A model generated the notes under the pieces. The model did no database searches and had not been told where the DNA came from. It was given only the letters and a program-made list of their open reading frames with translations. From a virus: DNA of 25,085 nt. This document shows, piece by piece, positions 6,101-13,065 of the stretch. How positions within the stretch are numbered: the stretch's first letter is position 1; every line of letters starts with the position of its first letter. The translations under genes and the position numbers were made by a program. The stretch is taken from IMG/VR virus record IMGVR_UViG_3300030061_002391, positions 1 through 25,085 of that record. The stretch is one strand, 5' to 3'.

Positions 6101-8056
6101 AGCAGCCTCTGTAAGAATACCAACAGAGGTATCTAAGTATGTGATCTGAACAAGACCATTTCCTTCAGCAGTTCTTTGGTTGAACTGTCCAGTCCACCAA
6201 TTAAAATCATCATTGCCATAGATAACTGACTGGAATTGGTCAAACAATAAATCGCTACCAATTGAGGTGCTACCGCCACCTATAGATCCATAACCATCAC
6301 CTTTACCAACACCAAGACCACAATCATTTAGCAACCACTTTCTTACATCTTGATTGTTAGCAGTAGGATTCCTCTGCATATAAAGAGCAACCAGACCAGT
6401 AACTACAGGAGCAGCAGCAGAGGTTCCGTTAAAGTTATTGTCAAAGTGATTTGGATTATCAAATCTTCTATAGTCAGCATAAGATCCAGAGGGAAGACCA
6501 GCAGCAAGAGTATCTTGTGCAGGTGCATAGATATCAACACCAGGACCACTGTTGGAATAGGATGCCTTTCTTTCTTTGAAGTTTGATTCTACAAAGTCAT
6601 CCAGAGCACCAACATTAATAGTGGGGTGGTAACCTGTGGTGTTATCAAAACCAATACCCTGAGGGTTCATCCAGTCTCTGTGAGATGTTGGAGTTCTTTG
6701 TCCACCAAACTCAGCTCTTGAATCTTGACTATTAAAGTAACGATCCTCAACACCATTTAATCTGTAAGGATCGGTAAAACCAAGACCAACATATTGATTA
6801 TTATTACCAGCAGCAGCAACATAAATGACACCTGCTTCCATCAACTCATCACCAGCCTCATTAGTTGAGTTGGATCTAGATGAAGATGACCAAGATTTAA
6901 AAGCACCTATAACCTGGTTATTAAAACCAATGATCATATCCTCAACACCAGAAGGAGCTCCTGCTGACAGTGTGGATACATCAATGGTGCTAGTGATTCC
7001 AGTGAATTTATAATTTGCAACTCCTGTTGCACTAATAGCAGCTTGGTAACCCCATGAACCATTAACAACTGTAGGATTCTTTACACCTGTCTCAGTGTTT
7101 ACTGGTTTATATTGATGGAAGAACTTAATGAGATCATAAGATGTTTCAATATCCATCCCAACATTATCAGAAATGGCAGGCATTACCCAGACATTTGACT
7201 TAAATGCTAGACCAAAGTTGTTACCAGCAGCAAGAGATGCAGCAGAAGTACCGTGACCACTGCCCAAGTTGTTACTACCTGCTGTGCCAATACCAATAGC
7301 ACCATTTCTATTGTATCCAGGGGGAATAACAACTTCAGGAAGCAGAACAAACTCAGCAGATCTAGCGTTGTTATCTTCCCACCATGCCTCTGCAGCATTA
7401 GTTGCAATACCAGCAGATCCGTCTTCTAAGGTATAAGTAAATCCATTACTGTTAAACCATCCAGGATCAAGGAAGTAAGGGAAGTCAAGAACAATATCTT
7501 TTACTCTACTTGTTCCGTCATCATTTAGAAATTCTGGGTGAGACTGAAGAGTACCAGAGTCATGGATGACAATATCAACATGTCTACCATCATATATGTA
7601 CTCAAAATTACCTTGGATAGGAGCGATTGATCCAGTTACATTAGGATATAGTTCGCCGTTGGTTGCAATACCAGAGATTCTAGGGAGAGCCCAGTTAGTA
7701 CGATTCAGTTCTCCAGCGGTTGCGATACCAGGAGGAGCATTGCTAGTCAGATCCCTATAGATTTTTACATCACTATCAAATCTTTGTGGTTGAACTAATT
7801 GAGGTTCTGGATATGCGTCTTTATTGTCTTTTAATGACAGTTCAATCCATTTAACATGAGGATGACGACCAATCTCCTGGGCCTCATCATCTGTTAACTC
7901 GTATGTACCACGAACTGCACTGATGGAGTGCTCATCTGTACAAGTAACCTGTCTATCAGGAATACCATCCTGATTAGAGTCAATGGTAAGCGCACCATGG
8001 ATTTCATTCCAATGGTCTGCGCTGGTAACCGCAAGGGTATATCTTTTAAGAGTCAT
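3125..8056 (-). CDS. Giant virion fibre protein with subtilisin-like (S8) protease domain
   Basis: This 1643-aa protein carries a complete subtilase domain at residues about 155-580: Asp166 in HDSGTLQSHPEF, His268 in GSGHGTSAA, oxyanion-type Asn418 in VAAAGNN and Ser546 in FNGTSAAAPVVTG. Residues 1-150 may be a propeptide-like or attachment region. Two fibronectin-III-like repeats follow (about 653-766 and 773-884, sharing VSGTLKAVEF and RHLSNA). Then come a duplicated beta module (about 905-1000 and 1030-1110), two GDGS...SAGIVT repeats (1137-1188, 1264-1315) separated by Ala/Thr-rich heptads of trimeric-fibre type, and a C-terminal domain. No signal peptide is seen. A CTAAATA late motif lies 32 bases upstream. 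It could digest host surface protein, mature itself, or be a structural relic; the intact triad argues for activity. Confidence 0.85.
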   Translation of the reverse strand: MTLKRYTLAVTSADHWNEIHGALTIDSNQDGIPDRQVTCTDEHSISAVRGTYELTDDEAQEIGRHPHVKWIELSLKDNKDAYPEPQLVQPQRFDSDVKIYRDLTSNAPPGIATAGELNRTNWALPRISGIATNGELYPNVTGSIAPIQGNFEYIYDGRHVDIVIHDSGTLQSHPEFLNDDGTSRVKDIVLDFPYFLDPGWFNSNGFTYTLEDGSAGIATNAAEAWWEDNNARSAEFVLLPEVVIPPGYNRNGAIGIGTAGSNNLGSGHGTSAASLAAGNNFGLAFKSNVWVMPAISDNVGMDIETSYDLIKFFHQYKPVNTETGVKNPTVVNGSWGYQAAISATGVANYKFTGITSTIDVSTLSAGAPSGVEDMIIGFNNQVIGAFKSWSSSSRSNSTNEAGDELMEAGVIYVAAAGNNNQYVGLGFTDPYRLNGVEDRYFNSQDSRAEFGGQRTPTSHRDWMNPQGIGFDNTTGYHPTINVGALDDFVESNFKERKASYSNSGPGVDIYAPAQDTLAAGLPSGSYADYRRFDNPNHFDNNFNGTSAAAPVVTGLVALYMQRNPTANNQDVRKWLLNDCGLGVGKGDGYGSIGGGSTSIGSDLLFDQFQSVIYGNDDFNWWTGQFNQRTAEGNGLVQITYLDTSVGILTEAAGINEPTIDSPINNDVGVNTEGLNIRSSNFNGIGGTTVSGTLKAVEFQLSTTSNFSSIVWETTGNNDTNLQQTVDVQLAGFTTHYARVRHLSNADGTAFTPYISNYSAGIVSFATLGNAPGVQAPTIIAPLNGDTLEQRFGITLTSSAFIAIDSEAVSGTLKAVEFEVAEDIGFNTIVFTSVGNNNTSLSQVISDGLNSSHTFFVRCRHLSNANGTSGVAHTSPFSAVTTFTTPAAALAEVGRLASIKTTLTNGVVEPVLLYEADNLLEVSIGIANQNDFRSTFSIGISSTPGFKQSDFITFGIPLDRGGTRLIEKVGVKPGDKIFVSSFDPNISFIAFATRKFDKLGPDSALVHGRRRSGTLSFNPPFQINTNLEFFTAQEDSLVTVHATNQNSDSTVGMSVGLSSGGIAEFQESDYLVFGLRLAPLQDVQIDNLALAKGQSLIVRGSKPNLTFVAHSVPQDPGPSGIGTNINVNTTGNITASAFFGDGSGITGVTGVGAGVIIKDNDSPIGTAATINFGQNISVSPISAGIVTITGADTVGVAETANSLAPGVSVAKATQADFATVAGLATVATTATSAQTADSATTAGSASQLDVDATITSNNDITAPRFIGDGSQLTNIVAAGSGVIVQDSGSAVGTAGTVNFNAGLDVSPVSAGIVTVTINEAPRATLAGIASEAIVAGIATFATLAGLASQANNALFANSASFSTLTGAADTAKNLYTQHEGPFKPLPTTIGTKTTDHRYFGIGSDRSINVQGYESPYLRFEVGQTYRFENASQQANYPIRFYYAASGDPVGFGTTTPVTYGDNVTETGTYTEIVVDENTPQLLYYGAGVGTEYGSMGNSIQVFNNDFHKISRVGEFKNLVGLKTATYTQFYEGRATSWYTNTNLGVGNSDYTPGDRSHNVSSILQTATGTYTVNFADAMADTDYAVIGIASGTNAFPGGIVNLRISDRTVNGYTVRVYNGIPALEDLGELSIMTLGGQDGERTYI

Positions 8057-8088
8057 GCCTCAAAATCTATCAGTGAGCACCTTTTTTA

Positions 8089-8095
8089 TATTTAG
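8089..8095 (-). promoter_or_regulatory. Late-promoter-like motif before the subtilase fibre gene
   Basis: CTAAATA on the minus strand followed by TAAAAAAGG, 32 bases before the ATG at 8056. The motif and spacing agree with the other late-promoter-like sites in the window. It lies in the 73-base divergent gap shared with the epimerase gene. Confidence 0.5.
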
Positions 8096-8098
8096 GTA

Positions 8099-8107
8099 TG
8101 GTAGAAT
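8099..8107 (+). promoter_or_regulatory. Possible extended -10 promoter of the epimerase gene
   Basis: TGGTAGAAT matches an extended -10 (TGn plus TAGAAT), about 22 bases before the ATG at 8130. No good -35 is visible, so this is tentative. Some plus-strand promoter is needed, because this is the only gene in that direction. Confidence 0.35.
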
Positions 8108-8129
8108 ATATATTAGAAAGAATTTCACT

Positions 8130-8933
8130 ATGAATATTGTTACGGGTGCCAAAGGTTTCATTGGAGATCATTTTGCTTGCACCGTAGATAAACCTCTCGA
8201 AATTGACATTGACAACTGCTTTGAACTATTAAACAAATTTAATCGGTGGGATGATGTGGATATGATTATCCACATGGGTGCTAGATCATGGACCACTGAC
8301 AAGGATATTGATGCTATCTATCGTTACAACATTGACTATAGCATAAAACTATTTGAGAAAGCAATTCAGTATGGTATCCCCGTCAAGTATGCTTCCTCAG
8401 CATCTACCTATGGTAAATGCTTAACTTCTGATGGAATCATCAATCCACTGAACTACTATGCACTATCAAAGGCAACAGTAGATTACTGGGTGCAAGAAAA
8501 CATGCATCGGTTCTCTCACATCCAAGGGTTCAAGTTCTTTAATGTGTATGGTTCGGGTGAGGTACACAAAGGAGAACAAGCAAGCCTTGTGAGTAAATTC
8601 AAATGGCAATCTGCCACAGGAAAGATTCATCCTTTCCAAGGATCTAATAAGGTCTTCAGAGATTATATTTGGGTAGGAGATATTGTTAATGTTGTCCTTA
8701 CCAACTCTGCTGGCAGTGGTATCTTTGATCTTGGCACTGGTGAATCAATAACTATTCAACAAGTTGCAGATATTATTGCACAAAAAACCGAGGCTATGGT
8801 AGAGGAAATTCCCTTCCCACCAAACCTCGTTGGTAAGTATCAATACAATACACAAGCAGACATGAGTTGGTTGTCTGACTCATATAAGTTTAAAACTGTC
8901 TCGGATTATGTCAATCACCACGATGAATTCTAA
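8130..8933 (+). CDS. hldD: ADP-heptose 6-epimerase-like NAD-dependent epimerase
   Basis: A 267-aa short-chain-dehydrogenase-type epimerase. The Rossmann motif is G6-AKGFIG near the N-terminus (VTGAKGFIG), the catalytic pair is Y110-ALS-K114, and a YASSAST segment carries the Ser/Thr. The second half strongly resembles HldD/RfaD: GFKFFNVYG, HKGEQAS, RDYIWVGD, GIFDLGTGES and EIPFPPNLVGKYQYNTQADM. HldD converts ADP-D-glycero-D-manno-heptose to the L-glycero epimer; it is slightly shorter than the roughly 310-aa E. coli enzyme. I use the ATG at 8130 because the motif starts directly after it. It is the only plus-strand gene, and its end overlaps the cupin gene tail to tail by 23 bases. A related nucleotide-sugar epimerase is the alternative. 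Confidence 0.85.
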   Translation: MNIVTGAKGFIGDHFACTVDKPLEIDIDNCFELLNKFNRWDDVDMIIHMGARSWTTDKDIDAIYRYNIDYSIKLFEKAIQYGIPVKYASSASTYGKCLTSDGIINPLNYYALSKATVDYWVQENMHRFSHIQGFKFFNVYGSGEVHKGEQASLVSKFKWQSATGKIHPFQGSNKVFRDYIWVGDIVNVVLTNSAGSGIFDLGTGESITIQQVADIIAQKTEAMVEEIPFPPNLVGKYQYNTQADMSWLSDSYKFKTVSDYVNHHDEF

Positions 8934-9291
8934 TTGAGTCAGAGTCAAAGTGTTGCGTTGAGAACTCAAACAATTCTGAGTCTTGCAACGCAACCATTTG
9001 GTGCTTAAGACCTACAGGAACATGAAAGTTATCTCCAGGTTCTAAAGTTAGAATCTCTGCCTTCCCAATATCTTCATCCCATCCATAATATAATGAGATG
9101 TGGCCGCTCTGTAAGTAGAAGGTCTCATCTTTTATTTTATGGTAGTGCCATGAACATCTCTTTCCCTTCTCAAGGAATAATAGTTTACCACAATACTTCT
9201 CGTTATTTACGATCCACTTCTCGTGCCCCCATCCCTTAGGAACGAAAGTAATACTGGTCGAAGAATTTGTCTGACTGGATTCCTTTGTCAT
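8911..9291 (-). CDS. Cupin-domain sugar-metabolism protein
   Basis: A 126-aa single cupin with metal ligands H49-Y-H51, E56 and H97 (CSWHYHKIKDETFYLQSG, then VPVGLKHQMVAL). The opening VPKGWGHEKWI resembles the cupin part of mannose-6-phosphate isomerase-like and nucleotide-sugar epimerase proteins. It probably isomerises or epimerises a sugar phosphate or nucleotide sugar in this cassette. Its only plausible ATG lies inside the HAD phosphatase gene (56-base overlap). Its end overlaps the convergent epimerase gene by 23 bases. No isomerase activity can be assigned from sequence alone. Confidence 0.8.
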   Translation of the reverse strand: MTKESSQTNSSTSITFVPKGWGHEKWIVNNEKYCGKLLFLEKGKRCSWHYHKIKDETFYLQSGHISLYYGWDEDIGKAEILTLEPGDNFHVPVGLKHQMVALQDSELFEFSTQHFDSDSIRIHRGD

Positions 9292-9577
9292 CGATGTAGT
9301 AATCTGCTGCAGGTTTTCCTAGGAAGAGAGCGTCGTACTTGCATCCCCAGGATCTTAATTGATTGATAGTAAAGACATAGTATTCTTTACGGGCTGCCTC
9401 ACGATCATTCTTAAATGTCCCCATACCTCTCGCAGTATGATAGATGATCTCGTGCCCCTCATCATGTAGTTTATTTATGATCTTGATTCTGTCGTGACGA
9501 GGGATTGCATTGGTGTATCTCCCATCTCCTTCACCAGGATAGCATATGGTGCCATCGATGTCTACATTGTATCTCAT
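9236..9577 (-). CDS. HAD-superfamily phosphatase, possibly sugar-phosphate specific
   Basis: A compact 113-aa HAD protein with all four motifs: D6-I-D8-G-T (nucleophile and acid/base Asp), T48 in YHTARG, K88 in FLGKP and D96/D97 in YYIDDKG. There is no cap domain, which suits small sugar phosphate or tail-to-tail multimer enzymes such as capsule biosynthesis phosphatases. In a heptose pathway the missing step after the kinase is removal of the 7-phosphate from heptose-1,7-bisphosphate (GmhB); this gene could do it, but it is not close to E. coli GmhB in sequence. Its ATG overlaps the preceding 2OG-like gene by 4 bases. Confidence 0.8.
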   Translation of the reverse strand: MRYNVDIDGTICYPGEGDGRYTNAIPRHDRIKIINKLHDEGHEIIYHTARGMGTFKNDREAARKEYYVFTINQLRSWGCKYDALFLGKPAADYYIDDKGIQSDKFFDQYYFRS

Positions 9578-10146
9578 TCAGAAAAAGTGCAGGTAACATT
9601 AAAAGAAATAGTAATTCTATTATCTTGTGCAGGTTCAGTACAATGGTACATATCAGAGGGAAATATTAATATGTTACCTTCACTAATGTGTTTGGTATCA
9701 TAAGCAAAGTTCTGATATGCAGTATTAGATGTTCCTGCACCAAAGAATATTGTATTATTCTCTTCTCCTACATGGAGAAGATATACTCCAGAGAAGGTAG
9801 AGTCGGCATGAACATGAGGTCCATGCGATTCACCAACCTTATAGTTATTATACCAGATATGCTGTAGGTTTATGTCCTCCGTGTCAGAAATGTCATAAGG
9901 TAAAGACTCCATGCAGGATGCTATTGGATCAAATACAATTTCTGAGAAAAAATCAAGACTTTCAAGGTAATCCCCAAACTCACCAGAATCATCGTTGAAA
10001 TTATCATAGCAAGACTCAACTGGTCTTTCGGTTATCCAGGGAAATAACTTCTCTTTAATTTTATCATGACGCCTTAGTTGTTTGTTATAAAGAAAGGGTC
10101 CTGGGAATAAAACTAAATTAGATTTTGAGTATTCTATCGACATCAT
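9574..10146 (-). CDS. 2OG-Fe(II) oxygenase-like protein inside the sugar cassette
   Basis: A 190-aa protein of the same group as those at 2045 and 2587. Motifs are H111-V-H113-A-D115 (GPHVHADSTFSGVYLL), distal H168 in MYHCTEP and R177 in NRITISFNV. Here an HxD (H113/D115) is available as well as HxH, unlike its paralogues. It lies between the heptose kinase (29-base overlap at the first of two Met codons) and the HAD phosphatase (4-base overlap), so it is firmly embedded in the sugar operon. It might hydroxylate a sugar or the protein acceptor; both are inference. Confidence 0.78.
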   Translation of the reverse strand: MMSIEYSKSNLVLFPGPFLYNKQLRRHDKIKEKLFPWITERPVESCYDNFNDDSGEFGDYLESLDFFSEIVFDPIASCMESLPYDISDTEDINLQHIWYNNYKVGESHGPHVHADSTFSGVYLLHVGEENNTIFFGAGTSNTAYQNFAYDTKHISEGNILIFPSDMYHCTEPAQDNRITISFNVTCTFSE

Positions 10147-10912
10147 CCATTCTCAAAGTGTAAGTGCCAGGGTTTTGTACTGCTATAGCAGCAGATTTAT
10201 TTGCAAATGAGATAGCCTCTTCCATCACTGGTAATTGAATGTAATAAAATACTAGAGCGGCAAGAAAAGTATCTCCAGCACCAGTGACATCAAATGTCCT
10301 AACAAGATCGTTGCAAGGAAACTTTTTTTTATTCCACACTGCACCATCGGCACCGAGAGTAACAATTAAATTTTCCCCATTAGGAATATTATCAGTATCT
10401 AATAGTTCAAATTCTTTTTTATTAATTTTGTAGATGACATTATTAAACTCAGTGGGAAGTTTAGTTTTCTTAGTATCTACAAATACTCTGATGTTAGGAT
10501 ACTTTCTAGCAATTTCACCAATAATCTTAGCTTCAGGTAGATATCCTTTATCATAGTCTGAAATGACAACGGCATCATATGCTCCATGAAGCAATGCCAT
10601 CTGTAACTGAGATGGATGCAAAGGTTTTACATCGGGTTCATTATCTACGCGGACAATTTGCTGGTTACTTTTACTGTCAATGAATCTAGTCTTCTTTGCT
10701 TCCTCTTTATTGCATAGAAAAGTAACAGTAATGCCAAGAGATTCTAAGTTCTCCTTGACATTACCCGCCATACCAGGAGCAGTATCCTTACCATCTTCAA
10801 TGAGGACAGGAACAGGTGCTTCTGGACTTAATCTATCAACATTACCATAAACCCATTCATCGGTACAACTATCCCCGATCAATAATACATTGTATTGTCT
10901 TGCTAGTTGCAT
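10118..10912 (-). CDS. rfaE1: PfkB-family heptose-7-phosphate kinase (HldE kinase domain)
   Basis: A 264-aa ribokinase-fold protein. The N-terminal VLLIGDSCTDEWVYG and LSPEAPVPVL follow the HldE kinase domain pattern; SDYDKGYL, TLGADG and the catalytic DVTGAGDTF (Asp214) are intact. HldE kinase phosphorylates heptose-7-phosphate at O-1. In most bacteria it is fused in front of the nucleotidyltransferase; here it is separate and downstream of it. The start at 10912 lies 44 bases inside the preceding gene, and no later start would keep the essential first strand, so the overlap is probably real. Confidence 0.85.
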   Translation of the reverse strand: MQLARQYNVLLIGDSCTDEWVYGNVDRLSPEAPVPVLIEDGKDTAPGMAGNVKENLESLGITVTFLCNKEEAKKTRFIDSKSNQQIVRVDNEPDVKPLHPSQLQMALLHGAYDAVVISDYDKGYLPEAKIIGEIARKYPNIRVFVDTKKTKLPTEFNNVIYKINKKEFELLDTDNIPNGENLIVTLGADGAVWNKKKFPCNDLVRTFDVTGAGDTFLAALVFYYIQLPVMEEAISFANKSAAIAVQNPGTYTLRMDDVDRILKI

Positions 10913-11273
10913 AATCTTCTAACCTAGGGAAAAAATGTACCTCGGCAGCGTACATGGATCCGATAACTGTTTTATTTTCCCAGTCAGATCCTACTACCAT
11001 TATATCAGGTGATGTAACCCTGATACACTTCTCTAGTTCTTCATCAGAACCAAATAGAACTACATGATCTACTGTCTTGAGACTCTGTAGCATGTAAGCC
11101 CTATCTTCAGCGTTATTTATTGGGCGGGTGGGACCTTTCTTCTCACGCACCCTGTCATCACTATCAATACCTACAACAACCACATCACCCTGAGACTTTG
11201 CATACTCTAGGAGTTCTAAGTGTCCACGGTGTAGGATGTCAAAGGTTCCATTAACAAATACTTTCTTAGTCAT
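10869..11273 (-). CDS. rfaE2: Heptose-1-phosphate nucleotidyltransferase-like protein (HldE C-terminal domain)
   Basis: A 134-aa cytidylyltransferase-fold enzyme. It has the HxGH motif at H15/H18 (VNGTFDILHRGHLELL), KKGPTRPINN in the position of the HldE RPVN segment, DIMVVGSDW, and the C-terminal ATSKTIQCII that corresponds to the STTNII signature. The length equals an isolated HldE adenylyltransferase domain. It would make ADP-heptose from heptose-1-phosphate, although a glycerol-3-phosphate-type cytidylyltransferase cannot be excluded. It overlaps the carbamoyltransferase by 8 bases and the kinase by 44. Confidence 0.85.
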   Translation of the reverse strand: MTKKVFVNGTFDILHRGHLELLEYAKSQGDVVVVGIDSDDRVREKKGPTRPINNAEDRAYMLQSLKTVDHVVLFGSDEELEKCIRVTSPDIMVVGSDWENKTVIGSMYAAEVHFFPRLEDYATSKTIQCIIDRG

Positions 11274-13065
11274 TGAGAATTGTAATCAGTTTACCGAACT
11301 CAGGAAGATACAGGTATTCAATATCAGATTTTGAAAGAGTCCTACATGCATCATCCAAAGTCTCAACCAGTGGTTCTCCACCAAGATTGAAAGAGGTGTT
11401 GAATAGAATGGGACAACCTGTAGCATCATAGAATGCTTTGATCAAATCATAGTAATTTTTATTCTGCTCCTGGGTAACAGTCTGAATACGACATGTACCG
11501 TCTACATGAATGATAGCAGGAATTTTTTCTTCAATACCTGGTTGACATTTTACAGCATACATCATGAAAGGAGTGTCTTCCATTCCACGGAGATCAAACC
11601 ATTCTTCTGCATGTTCTGCAAGAATAGATCCAGCAAAAGGACGGAAGTATTCACGATGTTTTACTGTATTTACAAAGTCTTTACCCTCAGGATCACGAGG
11701 ATCATAAAGGATAGAACGATTGCCAAGAGCACGAGGACCAGCCTCGGATTTTCCTTGGTAAAGTGATACGATATTCTCCTTAGAAATCAAATCAATCACA
11801 TCTTGATTCTGGGCATCACTTACAACACCGCCATACTTATCGGCAGTATCAATAAGTTCTTCAATCGTATAGTTATAGTCGGGTCCATGATAAAGATCAG
11901 TGATCCTAGGAGGAAGAGTTACTTCCTTTTTCATACCAACCATACTTTGATAATAAACATATAAAGCAGCACCGATAGCAGTCCCGCCATCATTACTGAC
12001 AGGTTCTACAAAAAGATTGATGCCATCTTCTTTCAGTTTATCAAGATACCAATAGTTTGCTACACAATTAAGACCATATCCACCAGAAAGAACTACATTT
12101 TTCTTACCAGTAATCTCAACTGCTTTATAGATTAGTTTGAGAACTGCTTCTTGAGTTTCGGTTTGTACCGCATAAGCAAAATCTCTACGATTCTTAAGTT
12201 TAGTTAGATCGTCAGAATCATGATCATTTAAGAAAGGATATTCTTGAGTATTGACATGCCCAGCATTGGGATAGGTAGGAACGATAACATTTCTATCTAC
12301 TGTTCCAGTCTTCTTAAATAAAGTAGGAACCTCATCATTAGGTTCTCCATATGGGAACAGACCCATAGTTTTACCAGCCTCGATAGCATGCCAACCACAA
12401 TATTGTGTCGCAGCTTCGTATGCCTTTACAATACCTGCGGTTTCATCCAAGACATATGAGAAGGTTCCCTCCTCGCCAGGATAAGCTTCTCCTGCTGCCA
12501 TGGCAGTCACATAGTTTGTAGTACAGGGACCACGAGTTCCTAAGTGCTTGTACTTGGTATTGATTGTATTTGGGAATTCACAATCAAAAATAGTCTCAGT
12601 TTCCCAAACAGTTTCTTCCTGACCCATGACCTCAAACTGAATGAAGGTTCCAGCACCGTCAACTACAACTGCTGTAGCATCTTCAAATCCAGAACGATAA
12701 AATGCACAAGCAGCATGGAGTTTATGGTGAACATTACCAACATCAACTACCTGAGGATGCTTCGCGTCTGGGTTTGGACTATCGTCTCTAATCAGTCCAA
12801 GTTTTCTAGCTAGACCAACATAGATATGTTCGTAAGAATACTCAAGACGACTGCAATCTCTATCCATTAGTTGAGTGTGACCAACAACCAGGAAATCAAG
12901 TTTGTCTGTGTATTTTTTAATCTCCAGCATCGATGCAAGAGGTGCGCCATCATACTTACGACGAGACAACCTCTCTTCTTCAATAGCAAAAACTAATTCA
13001 CCATCTTTGAGAAGACATACTCCACCGTTATGTCCGCGAGTAATACCTGCAATCCACTGTGTCAT
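11266..13065 (-). CDS. Carbamoyltransferase (NodU/CmcH family)
   Basis: A 599-aa two-domain enzyme. The N-terminal Kae1-like domain begins WIAGITRGHNGGVCLLKDG, with EEERLSRRK, the metal-binding VHHKLHAACAFY and VVDGAG. The C-terminal domain carries KSEAGPRALGNRS, HREYFRPFAGS and FNTSFNLGGEPLV. The length is typical for the family. Family members transfer carbamoyl from carbamoyl phosphate, through carbamoyl-AMP, to a sugar hydroxyl. Here the acceptor is probably a sugar built or attached by the neighbouring genes. It overlaps the glycosyltransferase by 4 bases (ATGA). Confidence 0.95.
   Translation of the reverse strand: MTQWIAGITRGHNGGVCLLKDGELVFAIEEERLSRRKYDGAPLASMLEIKKYTDKLDFLVVGHTQLMDRDCSRLEYSYEHIYVGLARKLGLIRDDSPNPDAKHPQVVDVGNVHHKLHAACAFYRSGFEDATAVVVDGAGTFIQFEVMGQEETVWETETIFDCEFPNTINTKYKHLGTRGPCTTNYVTAMAAGEAYPGEEGTFSYVLDETAGIVKAYEAATQYCGWHAIEAGKTMGLFPYGEPNDEVPTLFKKTGTVDRNVIVPTYPNAGHVNTQEYPFLNDHDSDDLTKLKNRRDFAYAVQTETQEAVLKLIYKAVEITGKKNVVLSGGYGLNCVANYWYLDKLKEDGINLFVEPVSNDGGTAIGAALYVYYQSMVGMKKEVTLPPRITDLYHGPDYNYTIEELIDTADKYGGVVSDAQNQDVIDLISKENIVSLYQGKSEAGPRALGNRSILYDPRDPEGKDFVNTVKHREYFRPFAGSILAEHAEEWFDLRGMEDTPFMMYAVKCQPGIEEKIPAIIHVDGTCRIQTVTQEQNKNYYDLIKAFYDATGCPILFNTSFNLGGEPLVETLDDACRTLSKSDIEYLYLPEFGKLITILND

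Noticed and set aside
9236-9577. GmhB proper for the HAD protein
   Set aside because: HAD motifs are clear, but the sequence lacks GmhB features and the zinc-binding cysteines, so only a functional analogue is suggested.
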